From contig CANMZT010000009.1 of assembly GCA_947502405.1 (NCBI GenBank), forward strand, positions 122,819-186,818: DNA of 64,000 nucleotides. Reading direction: 5' to 3'. Made by a program: the position numbers and the translations under genes. Positions 14,507-23,550 of the stretch are shown piece by piece; position 1 is the stretch's first letter, and each line of letters opens with the position of its first letter. A model generated the notes under the pieces. The model saw only the letters and a program-made list of their open reading frames with translations, was not told the origin of the DNA and did not search any database. Origin of the DNA: an uncultured Algibacter sp. (GTDB lineage: Bacteria > Bacteroidota > Bacteroidia > Flavobacteriales > Flavobacteriaceae).

Positions 14507-15667
14507 TTACTTAGTCCAACCAGCTCCCCAAGTTGCATAATCAGTAGGTGTACCATTTCCTGTGCCAGTATAAAAATCTGCATCGGTAAAGGTAACGGTA
14601 GTATCATTTTTCATATTAGTCGTTACATCAACAAAAGTTACATCAGTAACTTGTAAATCATCACTAATCACACCGTTTCCTGTATCTAAATCATCAAGAT
14701 CAAATCCTTCAATATAACCTGTGATATGAACATTTGAAAAGATACCTTGTGTACCTGCTCTTAGTCTTATAGCTTCAGCGTGTCCAGCTGCCGTTCCTTC
14801 GCCTACAATAGTTAAATTGGTTACTGTTGGTTTAGAGAATATACCTGTTGCATTGCTAAAATCTGTATTAAATCCATCAGCTTCAATAGCTTTATCATCA
14901 GTTATTCTGTTAGAAATATAAACGTTTGTTAGTGTGCCAGAGTAACCTTCTGTCCAATCAACAGAATCATCTTCAGCATTAATTACAGATATAAAACTTG
15001 CATTTACAGTACCACCAAAAAACTCTATGCCATCATCTTTTCCTGCGTAAGCTTGAATGTAGTTTACAATGGTTCCGTTACCCACACCGTAAAAAGAAAA
15101 ACCGTTATTTTCAGATTGTCCATCAGCTGCACCACCAGAATATTCAATACGAACATAGTTTAAAGACCCAGAATTGTCGTCAGCAACATTTCCACCGTAA
15201 GGTAAACTTGCAATTTCAGAAGTAGCAGTTGCAGTTCCTGTTACAGAGTTAATAGGTGCTTTACCTAATATGATTAAACCACCCCAATCTCCAGAGGCAG
15301 GACTTGAAGCATCAGATGTAAAAACTATAGGGCTATTTGCAGTACCATTAGCAATAATTTGAGCGCCTTGAGATATAGCAACATAAACATTAGCACCAGA
15401 AGCCAAAGCTTGAATGGTCATACCAGCAGGAATTGTTAACGTTGTTCCTTCCGCCATAATCAACGCCCCATTTAATTTGTAAGTGTTATTCGCATCTAAA
15501 GTTAAATCTTCTGTGTAAGTCCCTGATAATAAAATGGTTTCAGGATCAGTTGTTCCTCCGCCATTAGTGTTGTTTGTAATGTTTATTACAACATCAGCAG
15601 TATCGTCAGTTGAGCATGAAAATAGCATTGAAACTAATGCTAAGCCTAATATTAATTGTTTTTTCAT
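14507..15667 (-). CDS. Beta-helix lipoprotein partner of the TonB-dependent receptor
   Basis: 386 residues. The lipoprotein signal has Cys18 in SMLFSC. After a low-complexity linker (NITNNTNGGG) the protein is strand-turn text typical of right-handed beta-helix proteins: LNGALIMAEGTTLTIPAGM, GDWGGLIILGKAPIN, SNVHITGYIEGFDLDD. It is likely exposed on the cell surface. It lies 40 nt downstream of the receptor gene in the same direction, so it probably acts with that receptor, as SusD-like lipoproteins do with SusC, although this is not a SusD fold. The ligand is unknown. Confidence 0.7.
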   Translation of the reverse strand: MKKQLILGLALVSMLFSCSTDDTADVVINITNNTNGGGTTDPETILLSGTYTEDLTLDANNTYKLNGALIMAEGTTLTIPAGMTIQALASGANVYVAISQGAQIIANGTANSPIVFTSDASSPASGDWGGLIILGKAPINSVTGTATATSEIASLPYGGNVADDNSGSLNYVRIEYSGGAADGQSENNGFSFYGVGNGTIVNYIQAYAGKDDGIEFFGGTVNASFISVINAEDDSVDWTEGYSGTLTNVYISNRITDDKAIEADGFNTDFSNATGIFSKPTVTNLTIVGEGTAAGHAEAIRLRAGTQGIFSNVHITGYIEGFDLDDLDTGNGVISDDLQVTDVTFVDVTTNMKNDTTVTFTDADFYTGTGNGTPTDYATWGAGWTK

Positions 15668-15707
15668 TGTTATCGTTTTTAATTTATTTTTTTGTTTAAG
15701 TATTTTT

Positions 15708-18533
15708 TTAAAATTTATATTTAAGTTGAAGCCCTATATTAAGACCTCGTTTATAATCTGTTACATCTTTACCGTTTGCAGATACAACCAAAACATCACC
15801 TAGGTTTTGATCTTCTCTTACATATTGAATGGTTGGGTTTAATAAGTTTTTAGCACTGAAGTTGATTTCGAAATTTTCTTTGATAGTGTTTTTCCAAATA
15901 AAATCTAAAGTTGGAACACTTTTTTCAACAATGTTTCCTAAATCTCCTGAGCCTAAAGCATCAATACGATCTGAGAAATAAGAGAATACTAAATTGGCAA
16001 CAGGTTTGTAATTCTCAAACGATGTTGGCGAGTAACTAACATCAGCATTTAATAAGAATGGTGAAGCACCTTGTAGTTCATCTTCGTTTCTATCAAAAGC
16101 TAAATCGAAAGTACCATCTATAGTTTCATATAAATCTTGTTTAGTTTTCATGTAAGTACCATTTACCCCGAATGATAAATTTGTATTCTCATCTTCATCA
16201 ACCAAAAGGTTTTTTCTGAGTTCAAACTCAAAACCATAAATGGTAGCTTGATCTCCGGTTCTTACATAACGTTGTGTTCCTGTTGCGTCTCCAACTACTA
16301 CTAAGTTTATTGGATTGTCTATTTGTTTTGTAAAAGCACCCACTGAGAAGATTTCACTTTTACCAAAGAACCATTCGTATTTAAAATCAATATTTAAAAT
16401 ATCTGAGTATCCAAGTACATCTGGATTACCACCAATTCTTGTAGAAACATCCTCATAAACAAAAGGAGCAATTTCTTTAAACTCTGGTGTAGAAACTGTT
16501 TTGCTTGCAGACAAACGTAAGTTTTGCTCGTCGTTTAGGGTATATTTAATATTTAAGCTAGGAAGAATAAATGTTTCCTTTGAAGCTCTTGAATCTATAC
16601 CATTATTTCCAAGGTTAATTACATCATAAGAGATAGTTTGCTCAAAACTTTCAAGTCTCACACCTGGAACGAACAACCATTTTTCACCAGCAGTAATTTC
16701 AGCATCAATATACCCTGAGTATATATTAAGTTCTCCATTGTAGGTATTCTCAAAAAGACCTGGTCTGTTTGTATTAGATGTTTCTGGATAAGGTTTGATA
16801 ACCTTAATTTCATAAATGCCATTTGAAGACTCAGTAAGGTTTAAATTGTCTAAATTAAAAACCGAATCAAAATCATTAACATCTGTAATTTGATAACCGC
16901 CATCAACAATATCATAACCATATCTGATATTGTTAAATTGTCTTGTTTTACGGCGTCCATTATAACCTAAATTAAACTTTAAATTCTCGTTAGCTTCATA
17001 CTCTAAATTGATACGACCATTATATTCGTCGTCTTCAATTTTTTGAAAATATCGCTGGTTATCAAAAACAACATTACTGTAAAATGTTGGGTTGGTGTTT
17101 GGGTCATTATCCAAAGCAAATTGATAATTTTCAATACTAAAACGCTTTCTGTCTGGTTGATCAGAGAAGACTTTATTGTATCCAAATCCCCAATCCAATT
17201 CAAATTTTCCAGATGTATGGTTTCCTAATAATTGGTTTACAAACATTCTGGTTTGATCGAATTGAATATTTTGCTGATAAAACCCTTGGTCTGTATCTAA
17301 AATAGCATCACGGTTTCTACCATTACCATCAATACCAAAATAGCCAACTTCATCTGAAGAACTATTGATAAAAACAGAGTTAAAACTCAAACGGTTATCA
17401 TCATTAATTTTGTATTTCAAATTAGCCATAGCCGTTGTAGTAGTCCCGTATTCAAACTCTTCTGATTTCTCAAAAGCTTTCTTTTCTACTGTGGTAAAGT
17501 CAATGTTCTTACCTGCTCTATATTCATAATTGTTTTCAAAACTACCCGTTAAAAACATGCTTAATTTAGAACCATTATCAAATTTGAATGAATTTCCAAT
17601 GGATGCGCCATAGGCTACATTTATGGGTGTGTTAACATTAACTGGATCAACACCATGAGATAAGATAATAGCAAAAGGGTTGTGCGCATATCTTCCGTAG
17701 TATCCGAAATAGCCAGAACCTTCGCTTCGTACAAAGTTCTTATCTATTGCATTGGTGTTAAAACCACTGCCTACAAAAGCATCAACAAAGAAACCTCCGT
17801 TGTGTTCTTTAGAAGTAATATCTACATTACCAGCTGCAAAATCTCCATAAAATTGAGCAGCATAAGCTTTACTAATAGATACATTTTGAATAACATCTGA
17901 AGAGAATAAGTTTAAATCAATATTCTTTTTGTTTACATCATTGGATGGTAACGATAAACCATTCATGGTTGTATTTAAATACCTGTCTCCCAAACCACGA
18001 ACATAAACATTGCTAGATCCTTCTTGCTTGGATACACCAGAAATTTTGGCTACTGCACCAGCAGCGTCACTAACTCCTTTTCTAGAAAGTTCTTGTGCGC
18101 CAATACTCTGTTTAATTTCAACCGCTTTTCTTTGCTCAGTTAATAAAGCTTGTTCACTTTCTCTTGTAGTGGTAGTTGTTATAATTACTTCATCTAGAGA
18201 GGCTGCACTGGCGCTCATCACTACATCAATTTTTGTATCGTTTCCTGCTGTAATTTCTAGAGGTATTTCTTGTGTTTCGTATCCAACAAAACTGAATATT
18301 AGGGTATAAGACCCTGCATCTAAATCGTTAAATGTGTAAAGACCATCAAAATCAGAAGTGGTACCTTTAGTTGTGCCTTTTATTAAAACATTTGCAAAGG
18401 CTAAAGGCTCATTATTATATTCTTTATCAGTTAACTTTCCACTTACAGAACCCGTGTTCTGAGCATATGTAAATGCAGATAGTAAGAGTAAAAATACGAT
18501 TGATAATTTTCTCATTAGTTCATTTAATTTCAT
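15708..18533 (-). CDS. TonB-dependent outer-membrane receptor with carboxypeptidase-like N-terminal domain
   Basis: 941 residues (or 935 from the ATG at 18515). The signal peptide ends at FTYAQ. Residues ~25-115 are a CarboxypepD-regulatory-like domain (GSVSGKLTDKEYNNEPLAFANVLIKGT). The plug follows (VSDAAGAVAKISGVSK, VYVRGLGDRYLNTTMNGLSL), then a 22-strand-type barrel ending in GLQLKYKF with the terminal Phe. It imports a bulky ligand using TonB energy. The operon includes the beta-helix lipoprotein. Upstream is a phased TGTTAnn array shared with the small paralogue at 18818-19204, and the neighbours are phosphate genes, so a phosphorus-containing ligand or phosphate-controlled uptake is plausible. 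Confidence 0.92.
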   Translation of the reverse strand: MKLNELMRKLSIVFLLLLSAFTYAQNTGSVSGKLTDKEYNNEPLAFANVLIKGTTKGTTSDFDGLYTFNDLDAGSYTLIFSFVGYETQEIPLEITAGNDTKIDVVMSASAASLDEVIITTTTTRESEQALLTEQRKAVEIKQSIGAQELSRKGVSDAAGAVAKISGVSKQEGSSNVYVRGLGDRYLNTTMNGLSLPSNDVNKKNIDLNLFSSDVIQNVSISKAYAAQFYGDFAAGNVDITSKEHNGGFFVDAFVGSGFNTNAIDKNFVRSEGSGYFGYYGRYAHNPFAIILSHGVDPVNVNTPINVAYGASIGNSFKFDNGSKLSMFLTGSFENNYEYRAGKNIDFTTVEKKAFEKSEEFEYGTTTTAMANLKYKINDDNRLSFNSVFINSSSDEVGYFGIDGNGRNRDAILDTDQGFYQQNIQFDQTRMFVNQLLGNHTSGKFELDWGFGYNKVFSDQPDRKRFSIENYQFALDNDPNTNPTFYSNVVFDNQRYFQKIEDDEYNGRINLEYEANENLKFNLGYNGRRKTRQFNNIRYGYDIVDGGYQITDVNDFDSVFNLDNLNLTESSNGIYEIKVIKPYPETSNTNRPGLFENTYNGELNIYSGYIDAEITAGEKWLFVPGVRLESFEQTISYDVINLGNNGIDSRASKETFILPSLNIKYTLNDEQNLRLSASKTVSTPEFKEIAPFVYEDVSTRIGGNPDVLGYSDILNIDFKYEWFFGKSEIFSVGAFTKQIDNPINLVVVGDATGTQRYVRTGDQATIYGFEFELRKNLLVDEDENTNLSFGVNGTYMKTKQDLYETIDGTFDLAFDRNEDELQGASPFLLNADVSYSPTSFENYKPVANLVFSYFSDRIDALGSGDLGNIVEKSVPTLDFIWKNTIKENFEINFSAKNLLNPTIQYVREDQNLGDVLVVSANGKDVTDYKRGLNIGLQLKYKF

Positions 18534-18565
18534 GCCGCAAAGAAACTACCGTATTGTAAATAGTG

Positions 18566-18616
18566 TGTTACCTAAGCATTAAAGAACCGTAATAAAAGTG
18601 TTAGATTAATGTTACC
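18566..18616. promoter_or_regulatory. Putative Pho-type array upstream of the TonB receptor
   Basis: TGTTACC (18566), TGTTAGA (18599) and TGTTACC (18610) fall on one 11-nt grid (33 then 11 nt). The grid position 18577 holds CATTAAA. The whole stretch aligns with 19254-19304 upstream of the truncated paralogue, including CATTAAA at the same place. Confidence 0.5.
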
Positions 18617-18732
18617 AATTTTAGGATGTTTTTTATTGATGATTACATTAATTTAACATTAAAAAAAGTGTAAGTTTAGAGGATGCCTCTTCCATAATTT
18701 ATATTTAGAGTCATTTTCAATTTTATCCATAA

Positions 18733-18767
18733 AAAAAGCTCTCACTTTTATAGTGAAAGCTTTTTTT
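18733..18767 (-). terminator. Terminator of the truncated paralogue gene
   Basis: An AAAGCT-TCACT / AGTGA-AGCTTT imperfect stem with flanking A and T runs, about 50 nt downstream of the gene at 18818. Confidence 0.6.
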
Positions 18768-18817
18768 TAATTTCATTATTGCAGTTACCAAACTACAATA
18801 ACATCTAACCAATTAAT

Positions 18818-19204
18818 CTAATTATTTATAGTATTACTACTTGCTTTTAAATCAGCACTTGCTAAAGAAGACATTAAATCTTCTAAAGAAATTGTGCTTG
18901 CTTCTAAAATAATTTTAGCTGTAGTTATTTGCTTTGAAACAACTGTTATTTTAATTTCTTTAGTATCGTAACCTGTAAAGCTACTTACCAAAGTATATTC
19001 ACCTTCGTTTAAGTTTTCAAACTTAAAAACACCTTTTTCATCAGATAAAGCTTCAGTGCCAGTTTCTTTAATTAAAACTTTAGCAAACATTAAAGGGGCA
19101 TTATTTGATTCAAAATCTAATAACGTACCACTTATAGAACCTGCCTCTTGTGCAAAAGATAATGCAGAGATAAAAAAGATAGCTATGTAAATAATGTTTT
19201 TCAT
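18818..19204 (-). CDS. Stand-alone carboxypeptidase-like domain, truncated copy of the adjacent receptor N-terminus
   Basis: 128 residues from MKNIIYIAIFF (in-frame ATG at 19246 upstream rejected; it precedes the -7 box). Signal peptide ends at SFAQ. The rest is one CarboxypepD-regulatory-like domain (GSISGTLLDFESNNAPLMFAKVLIKETG, YTLVSSFTGYDTKEI). By eye about 45 percent of positions match residues 25-120 of the neighbouring TonB-dependent receptor, including AQ-x2-GS-SG-L and the VLIK and SF-GY blocks. Plug and barrel are missing. The frame ends cleanly with its own terminator. It is either a relic of tandem duplication or a secreted accessory or decoy for TonB. The upstream array is also duplicated. 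Confidence 0.75.
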   Translation of the reverse strand: MKNIIYIAIFFISALSFAQEAGSISGTLLDFESNNAPLMFAKVLIKETGTEALSDEKGVFKFENLNEGEYTLVSSFTGYDTKEIKITVVSKQITTAKIILEASTISLEDLMSSLASADLKASSNTINN

Positions 19205-19224
19205 GTTATACTTTAATTCTGGTT

Positions 19225-19232
19225 CAAAAATA
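19225..19232 (-). promoter_or_regulatory. Bacteroidetes -7 box (TATTTTTG on minus strand)
   Basis: CAAAAATA on the plus strand reads TATTTTTG on the minus strand, 20 nt before the ATG of the gene at 18818-19204. The phased array lies 22 nt further upstream. Confidence 0.5.
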
Positions 19233-19253
19233 CGCCACAACACCATGATTCAG

Positions 19254-19304
19254 TGTTACGAAATCATTAAACAACCATGATTAAAATGTTACCCTAATGT
19301 TAAG
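19254..19304. promoter_or_regulatory. Putative Pho-type array, paralogous to 18566-18616
   Basis: TGTTACG (19254), CATTAAA (19265), TGTTACC (19287) and TGTTAAG (19298) sit on an 11-nt grid with the same layout as the receptor array. It lies between the truncated paralogue (-) and the dGTPase gene (+) and could in principle act on both. Confidence 0.5.
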
Positions 19305-19363
19305 AGATTTTACAATATATTTTTTAACGAATTTAGTATCTTGCATCAGCTTAATTATATACC

Positions 19364-20704
19364 ATGAACTGGGAACAACTACTCTCCTTAAAACGCTACG
19401 GCGACACTAATAAAAGACTAAGACAAGAACAAGATGAAACCCGTCTAGGCTTTGAGGTAGACTACGATCGTATTGTATTTTCTCAAGAATTTCGTAGCCT
19501 TCAAGATAAAACACAAGTTATCCCATTATCTGAAACCGATTTTGTACACACACGCTTAACGCATAGTTTAGAAGTAAGCGTTGTGGGACGTTCTTTAGGG
19601 AGGCAAGTAGGTCAAAAAATACTCGAAAAATACCCGCACTTACAAAATGTACACGGGTATCAAGCTAACGATTTTGGAGCTATTGTAGCCACAGCAGCAT
19701 TGGCGCATGATATAGGTAACCCACCGTTTGGGCATTCGGGCGAAAAATCTATTGGTGAGTTTTTTAAAACTGGAGCAGGAAAAGCATATAAAGCGCAATT
19801 AACTGATAAAGAATACCAAGACCTTTGTGATTTTGAAGGGAATGCTAATGGGTTTAAAATATTAACCCAAAGTAGACCAGGACGCCAGGGAGGACTTCGT
19901 TTAAGCTATGCTACATTAGGGGCATTTACTAAATACCCAAAAGAATCGTTGCCAAAAAAACCAACAAACCATATAGCCGACAAAAAATATGGCGTATTCC
20001 AATCTGATAAGGAAGCCTTTGCAGATGTAGCCAAAGAACTCGGACTTATAAATCGTAGTGATAACCACCTCAGTTTCTCGCGCCATCCACTCGCATATCT
20101 TGTAGAAGCTGCCGACGATATTTGTTATACCATTATCGATTTTGAAGATGGTATTAACCTTGGTCTTATTCCAGAAGAATATGCCCTAGAATACCTCTCA
20201 AAAGTAATTCGCGATAACATAAAACCTGAGAATTATTACGCATTAAGCAATAAAGAAGATCGTGTGGGTTACCTACGCGCTTTGGCTATTGGAGCACTCA
20301 TTAACGATGCCGTAGACATATTCATGAAAAATGAAGACGCTATTTTAAACGGTACCTTTAGTAGCGCATTACTCGATAAAAGTAAATACGAAGCCCAAAT
20401 ACGAGACATCATCAAAATAAGTGTAGAAAATATTTACCAGTCTGAAGAAGTTATCGACAAAGAAATTGCAGGATACCAAATCATCAACAAATTACTCACC
20501 GTTTACACCAATGCCGTAAATAACAGCTTTAGCGGCACCGCATCAAATTACGACGAGCTCATTCTAAAAAGCCTCCCTAAAACCATAGATTTTAGCCATA
20601 ACAGTCTCTACCAGCGCCTTCTCGCCGTATGCCATTACATTTCCTTACTCTCAGACAGCAAAGCCATACAAAACTTTAAAAAAATTGAAGGCGTTACGTT
20701 CTAA
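19364..20704 (+). CDS. dgt: Deoxyguanosinetriphosphate triphosphohydrolase (dGTPase family)
   Basis: 446 residues, HD-domain dNTPase. The metal-binding motif is visible: HTRLTHSLEVSVVGR (His), ALAHDIGNPPFGHSGE (HD), and a later catalytic Asp in LVEAADDICYT. It hydrolyses dGTP (or other dNTPs) to nucleoside and triphosphate and so counterbalances RNR. A near-match -7 box (TATCTTGC, 19337) lies 20 nt before the ATG. The second half uses noticeably more C-ending codons (CTC, ATC, ACC, GCC) than neighbouring genes, which may indicate a different history or strong expression. No operon partner. Confidence 0.92.
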   Translation: MNWEQLLSLKRYGDTNKRLRQEQDETRLGFEVDYDRIVFSQEFRSLQDKTQVIPLSETDFVHTRLTHSLEVSVVGRSLGRQVGQKILEKYPHLQNVHGYQANDFGAIVATAALAHDIGNPPFGHSGEKSIGEFFKTGAGKAYKAQLTDKEYQDLCDFEGNANGFKILTQSRPGRQGGLRLSYATLGAFTKYPKESLPKKPTNHIADKKYGVFQSDKEAFADVAKELGLINRSDNHLSFSRHPLAYLVEAADDICYTIIDFEDGINLGLIPEEYALEYLSKVIRDNIKPENYYALSNKEDRVGYLRALAIGALINDAVDIFMKNEDAILNGTFSSALLDKSKYEAQIRDIIKISVENIYQSEEVIDKEIAGYQIINKLLTVYTNAVNNSFSGTASNYDELILKSLPKTIDFSHNSLYQRLLAVCHYISLLSDSKAIQNFKKIEGVTF

Positions 20705-20717
20705 AATATAATCATTA

Positions 20718-20819
20718 GGGCGTTACCCACAAGGGGTCGGGCTTTCACTACTCAATCCCTCTCCCGATAACTATCGGGATCGGGGATTTCAAACATGCCG
20801 TTCAATCCCTAACGCGGGC
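20718..20819. repeat. Flavobacterial intergenic repeat, copy 1
   Basis: Begins GGGCGTTACCC and ends CCCTAACGCGGG, so the ends are near-inverted (GCGTTA / TAACGC). Inside are GGGCTTTC and the palindrome CCCGATAACTATCGGG. The same block order occurs in reverse orientation at 24028-24168. No coding potential. Confidence 0.6.
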
Positions 20820-20894
20820 ATATTTGCTAAAGTCAATTTATCTCAATTACTTGAGGTATATTTGATAAAGAATATTTCATTTAAAGTAAATATT

Positions 20895-21758
20895 ATGAAA
20901 ATAAAATTAATACTTGTAATCCTATCGATAACATTTAGTAATTATACAAATTCAATTGAGCGTCCACTTTTCAATAAAAAGAAAGACCTTTTAATCGCTC
21001 AGTTTGATAGTAAGCCAGATCCAGATGATATTCATGCGCAAGCAGCTTTAGGCTCCATGTTATTGCACAAAGATTTAAAAGGTGTAAATTATTTTGTGGT
21101 AGCAGGAGCAGTTGGTATTCAAGACGGTGCATTTATAGACTCTAGTAAATTACTAAAACTAGCATTTGGTAATAAATGGACTAATGCACATAAAGATTGG
21201 AATGGTGCGGTTACCTGTATTACAAAAAAAGTATTGCGTACCTTAAAAAAAGGTGGAAAAGTTTGGGTGCAAGAAGCAGGACAATCCAACATTACTGCAG
21301 ATTGGATTAAAGAAGTACTTAAAGTAATACCAGAGTCCCTAGTAAAATCTAATATCATTGTTGTGCAACACAGTAAATGGAATGAAGACCATGCTACAGC
21401 ATCAGATTTAGACTATGTAAAACAAAAAACTAATTATTTTGAGATAGACGACGGCAATAGAGCCTATGGCGCTAAAAAAGGAAATCGCGGACCACACTTA
21501 ACCCCAGAGTACAGAGCTAAAGACAGTAAATGGATAACCTTAGCTAAAGAAACATCTAACAAGAAAGTAGGACGATTATGGATTGAGGCAGATAATATTA
21601 TTACCAAAAAATTCCCAAACAAATTTCCTCATGAATGGTCTTACATACATTATAATGGTGTAGATTATTCTGATTGTGTAGAAAATTGGTGGGTTTTTAA
21701 TATTGGTAAATTGGCAGATACTCACACCAAATTTTGGGATAGATACATAATAAACTAA
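20895..21758 (+). CDS. Secreted nucleoside-hydrolase-like protein
   Basis: 287 residues from MKIKLILVILSITFSNYTNS, a signal peptide (the ATG at 20862 adds a non-signal stretch). The mature start has FDSKPDPDDIHAQAALG, reminiscent of the DxDPGxDD calcium and ribose motif of nucleoside hydrolases. Other marked segments are VWVQEAGQSNITADWI, QHSKWNEDHATASDLDYV and WSYIHYNGVDYSDCVENWW. I infer a nucleoside-hydrolase-like fold but cannot confirm catalytic competence. The substrate is unknown. It is flanked by an intergenic repeat and, convergently, by dxs (gap 2 nt). Confidence 0.5.
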   Translation: MKIKLILVILSITFSNYTNSIERPLFNKKKDLLIAQFDSKPDPDDIHAQAALGSMLLHKDLKGVNYFVVAGAVGIQDGAFIDSSKLLKLAFGNKWTNAHKDWNGAVTCITKKVLRTLKKGGKVWVQEAGQSNITADWIKEVLKVIPESLVKSNIIVVQHSKWNEDHATASDLDYVKQKTNYFEIDDGNRAYGAKKGNRGPHLTPEYRAKDSKWITLAKETSNKKVGRLWIEADNIITKKFPNKFPHEWSYIHYNGVDYSDCVENWWVFNIGKLADTHTKFWDRYIIN

Positions 21759-21760
21759 TA

Positions 21761-23524
21761 CTAAGTTCTGCGTTTTAAATCAATAAAAGTTTGCTTTAAG
21801 CTTGCTATATCTAGCCCCACTATAGCATGTAATTCGTTTACAGTACCATGTTCAACAAACTCATCTGGTATACCGAGAGGTTTCACTGTATTAGTATAGG
21901 CATGTTTAGCAGCAAACTCTAATATAGCAGAACCAAAACCACCTGTTATTGCATGGTCTTCCACCGTTATTATAGTATCATGAGTTTTAAAAATATCATG
22001 AAGCAAAGCTTCATCCAAAGGTTTTACAAAACGCATATCATAATGCGAAACAGCCATATCTTCAATGGCTTCGGTAACGTTTTTAGCTATTGTGCCGATG
22101 CTTAAAACTGCAAGTTTTTGCCCTTGTTTTAGTTGTTTGCCTTTACCAATTTCTATAGTTAAAAATGGTTGTTTCCAATTTAAAGTAACGCCTCTACCTC
22201 GCGGATACCGAATAGTAATAGGGTGTGTTAAGCCTAATTGTGCCGTATACATAATGTTACGTAACTCTACTTCGTTTCTAGGAGCAAAAATAATAAGATT
22301 AGGAATGCTTCGTAAATAAGAAATATCAAAAATACCGTGATGAGTAGCACCATCGGCTCCAACTAAGCCTGCACGGTCTAAACAAAAAATAACAGGTAAT
22401 TTTTGTATGGCTACATCATGGATTATTTGGTCGTACGCACGTTGTAAAAACGTAGAATAGATGTTGCAAAACGGAATTAAACCTTGTGTTGCCATACCCG
22501 CTGCTAAGGTTACGGCATGTTGTTCGGCTATACCCACATCAAAAGCACGATCTGGAATTTCGTCCATCATACATTTAAGAGAACTTCCTGTAGGCATTGC
22601 AGGTGTAATACCTACGATATTTTTGTTTTTTTTAGCAAGTTCTACTAAAGTATGTCCAAAAACATCTTGATATTTTGGCGGTTGTTTTGTATTAGATTTT
22701 ACAGCTAAATCTCCTGTTTTTGCATCAAACTTTCCAGGAGCATGATATTTTACTTGGTCGGCTTCTGCCTGTTTTAAGCCTTTGCCTTTTGTGGTAATGA
22801 TATGTAATAGCTTTGGGCCTTTTACAGTTTTTAAACGTTGTAACTCAGAGATAATAGTATCTATATCATGACCATCAATAGGGCCAGAATAATCAAAATT
22901 TAAAGCCTCAAAAATATTATCCTGTTTTTGAGTACCTTTTTTTACATTGGTTAAATATTGCTTTAATGCACCAACACTGGGGTCAATTCCAATAGCGTTA
23001 TCATTTAAAATTACTAATAAATTAGCATTAGTAACTCCAGCATGGTTTAAACCTTCAAAAGCCATCCCACTAGCAATAGATGCATCACCAATAACCGCAA
23101 TATGATGTTTATCCTCACCTTTTAATTTTGAAGCAATTGCCATTCCTAAGGCAGCTGAAATAGATGTAGATGAATGCCCCGTTCCAAAAGCATCATAAAC
23201 ACTTTCTTCACGTTTTGGAAAACCGCTAATACCTCCCAATTGTCGGTTAGTATGAAAATTTTTTTGTCGCTCTGTTAAAATTTTATGCCCGTAGGCCTGG
23301 TGACCAACATCCCAAAGCAATAAATCTTCAGGGGTGTTAAACACATAGTGTAATGCAATGGTTAATTCTACAACACCTAAACTAGCGCCTAAATGCCCTT
23401 CTTTGGTAGCAACTATATTAATTATAAATTTACGTAACTCTTGTGCAAGTTGAGGTAAGTCTTGTTGGTTTAAAAGACGGAGTTCTTTTGGTGAGTTGAT
23501 ATGCTGTAACAGTCTATGTTGCAC
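21761..23524 (-). CDS. dxs: 1-Deoxy-D-xylulose-5-phosphate synthase
   Basis: 587 residues from a GTG at 23524, which puts the usual LLQHINSPKELRLL start near residue 5. An upstream ATG at 23611 would overlap tadA and lie beyond the -7 box. Thiamine diphosphate signature GDASIASGMAFEGLNHAG with downstream NDN (LVILNDNAIGI), GHQAYGHKIL near the N-terminus, and the transketolase-type DRAGLVGADGATHHG in the second half. It condenses pyruvate with glyceraldehyde-3-phosphate, the first step of the MEP isoprenoid pathway. It may feed the polyprenyl synthase encoded at 35164. Slightly short relative to 610-640 aa family members. Confidence 0.95.
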   Translation of the reverse strand: MQHRLLQHINSPKELRLLNQQDLPQLAQELRKFIINIVATKEGHLGASLGVVELTIALHYVFNTPEDLLLWDVGHQAYGHKILTERQKNFHTNRQLGGISGFPKREESVYDAFGTGHSSTSISAALGMAIASKLKGEDKHHIAVIGDASIASGMAFEGLNHAGVTNANLLVILNDNAIGIDPSVGALKQYLTNVKKGTQKQDNIFEALNFDYSGPIDGHDIDTIISELQRLKTVKGPKLLHIITTKGKGLKQAEADQVKYHAPGKFDAKTGDLAVKSNTKQPPKYQDVFGHTLVELAKKNKNIVGITPAMPTGSSLKCMMDEIPDRAFDVGIAEQHAVTLAAGMATQGLIPFCNIYSTFLQRAYDQIIHDVAIQKLPVIFCLDRAGLVGADGATHHGIFDISYLRSIPNLIIFAPRNEVELRNIMYTAQLGLTHPITIRYPRGRGVTLNWKQPFLTIEIGKGKQLKQGQKLAVLSIGTIAKNVTEAIEDMAVSHYDMRFVKPLDEALLHDIFKTHDTIITVEDHAITGGFGSAILEFAAKHAYTNTVKPLGIPDEFVEHGTVNELHAIVGLDIASLKQTFIDLKRRT

Positions 23525-23528
23525 GACA

Positions 23529-23536
23529 CAAAAGTA
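23529..23536 (-). promoter_or_regulatory. -7 box of dxs (TACTTTTG), almost touching the start codon
   Basis: CAAAAGTA on the plus strand. Only 4 nt separate it from the GTG at 23524, so transcription should begin at or within a few bases of the start codon. Confidence 0.5.
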
Positions 23537-23550
23537 CAAGAATGAATTTG

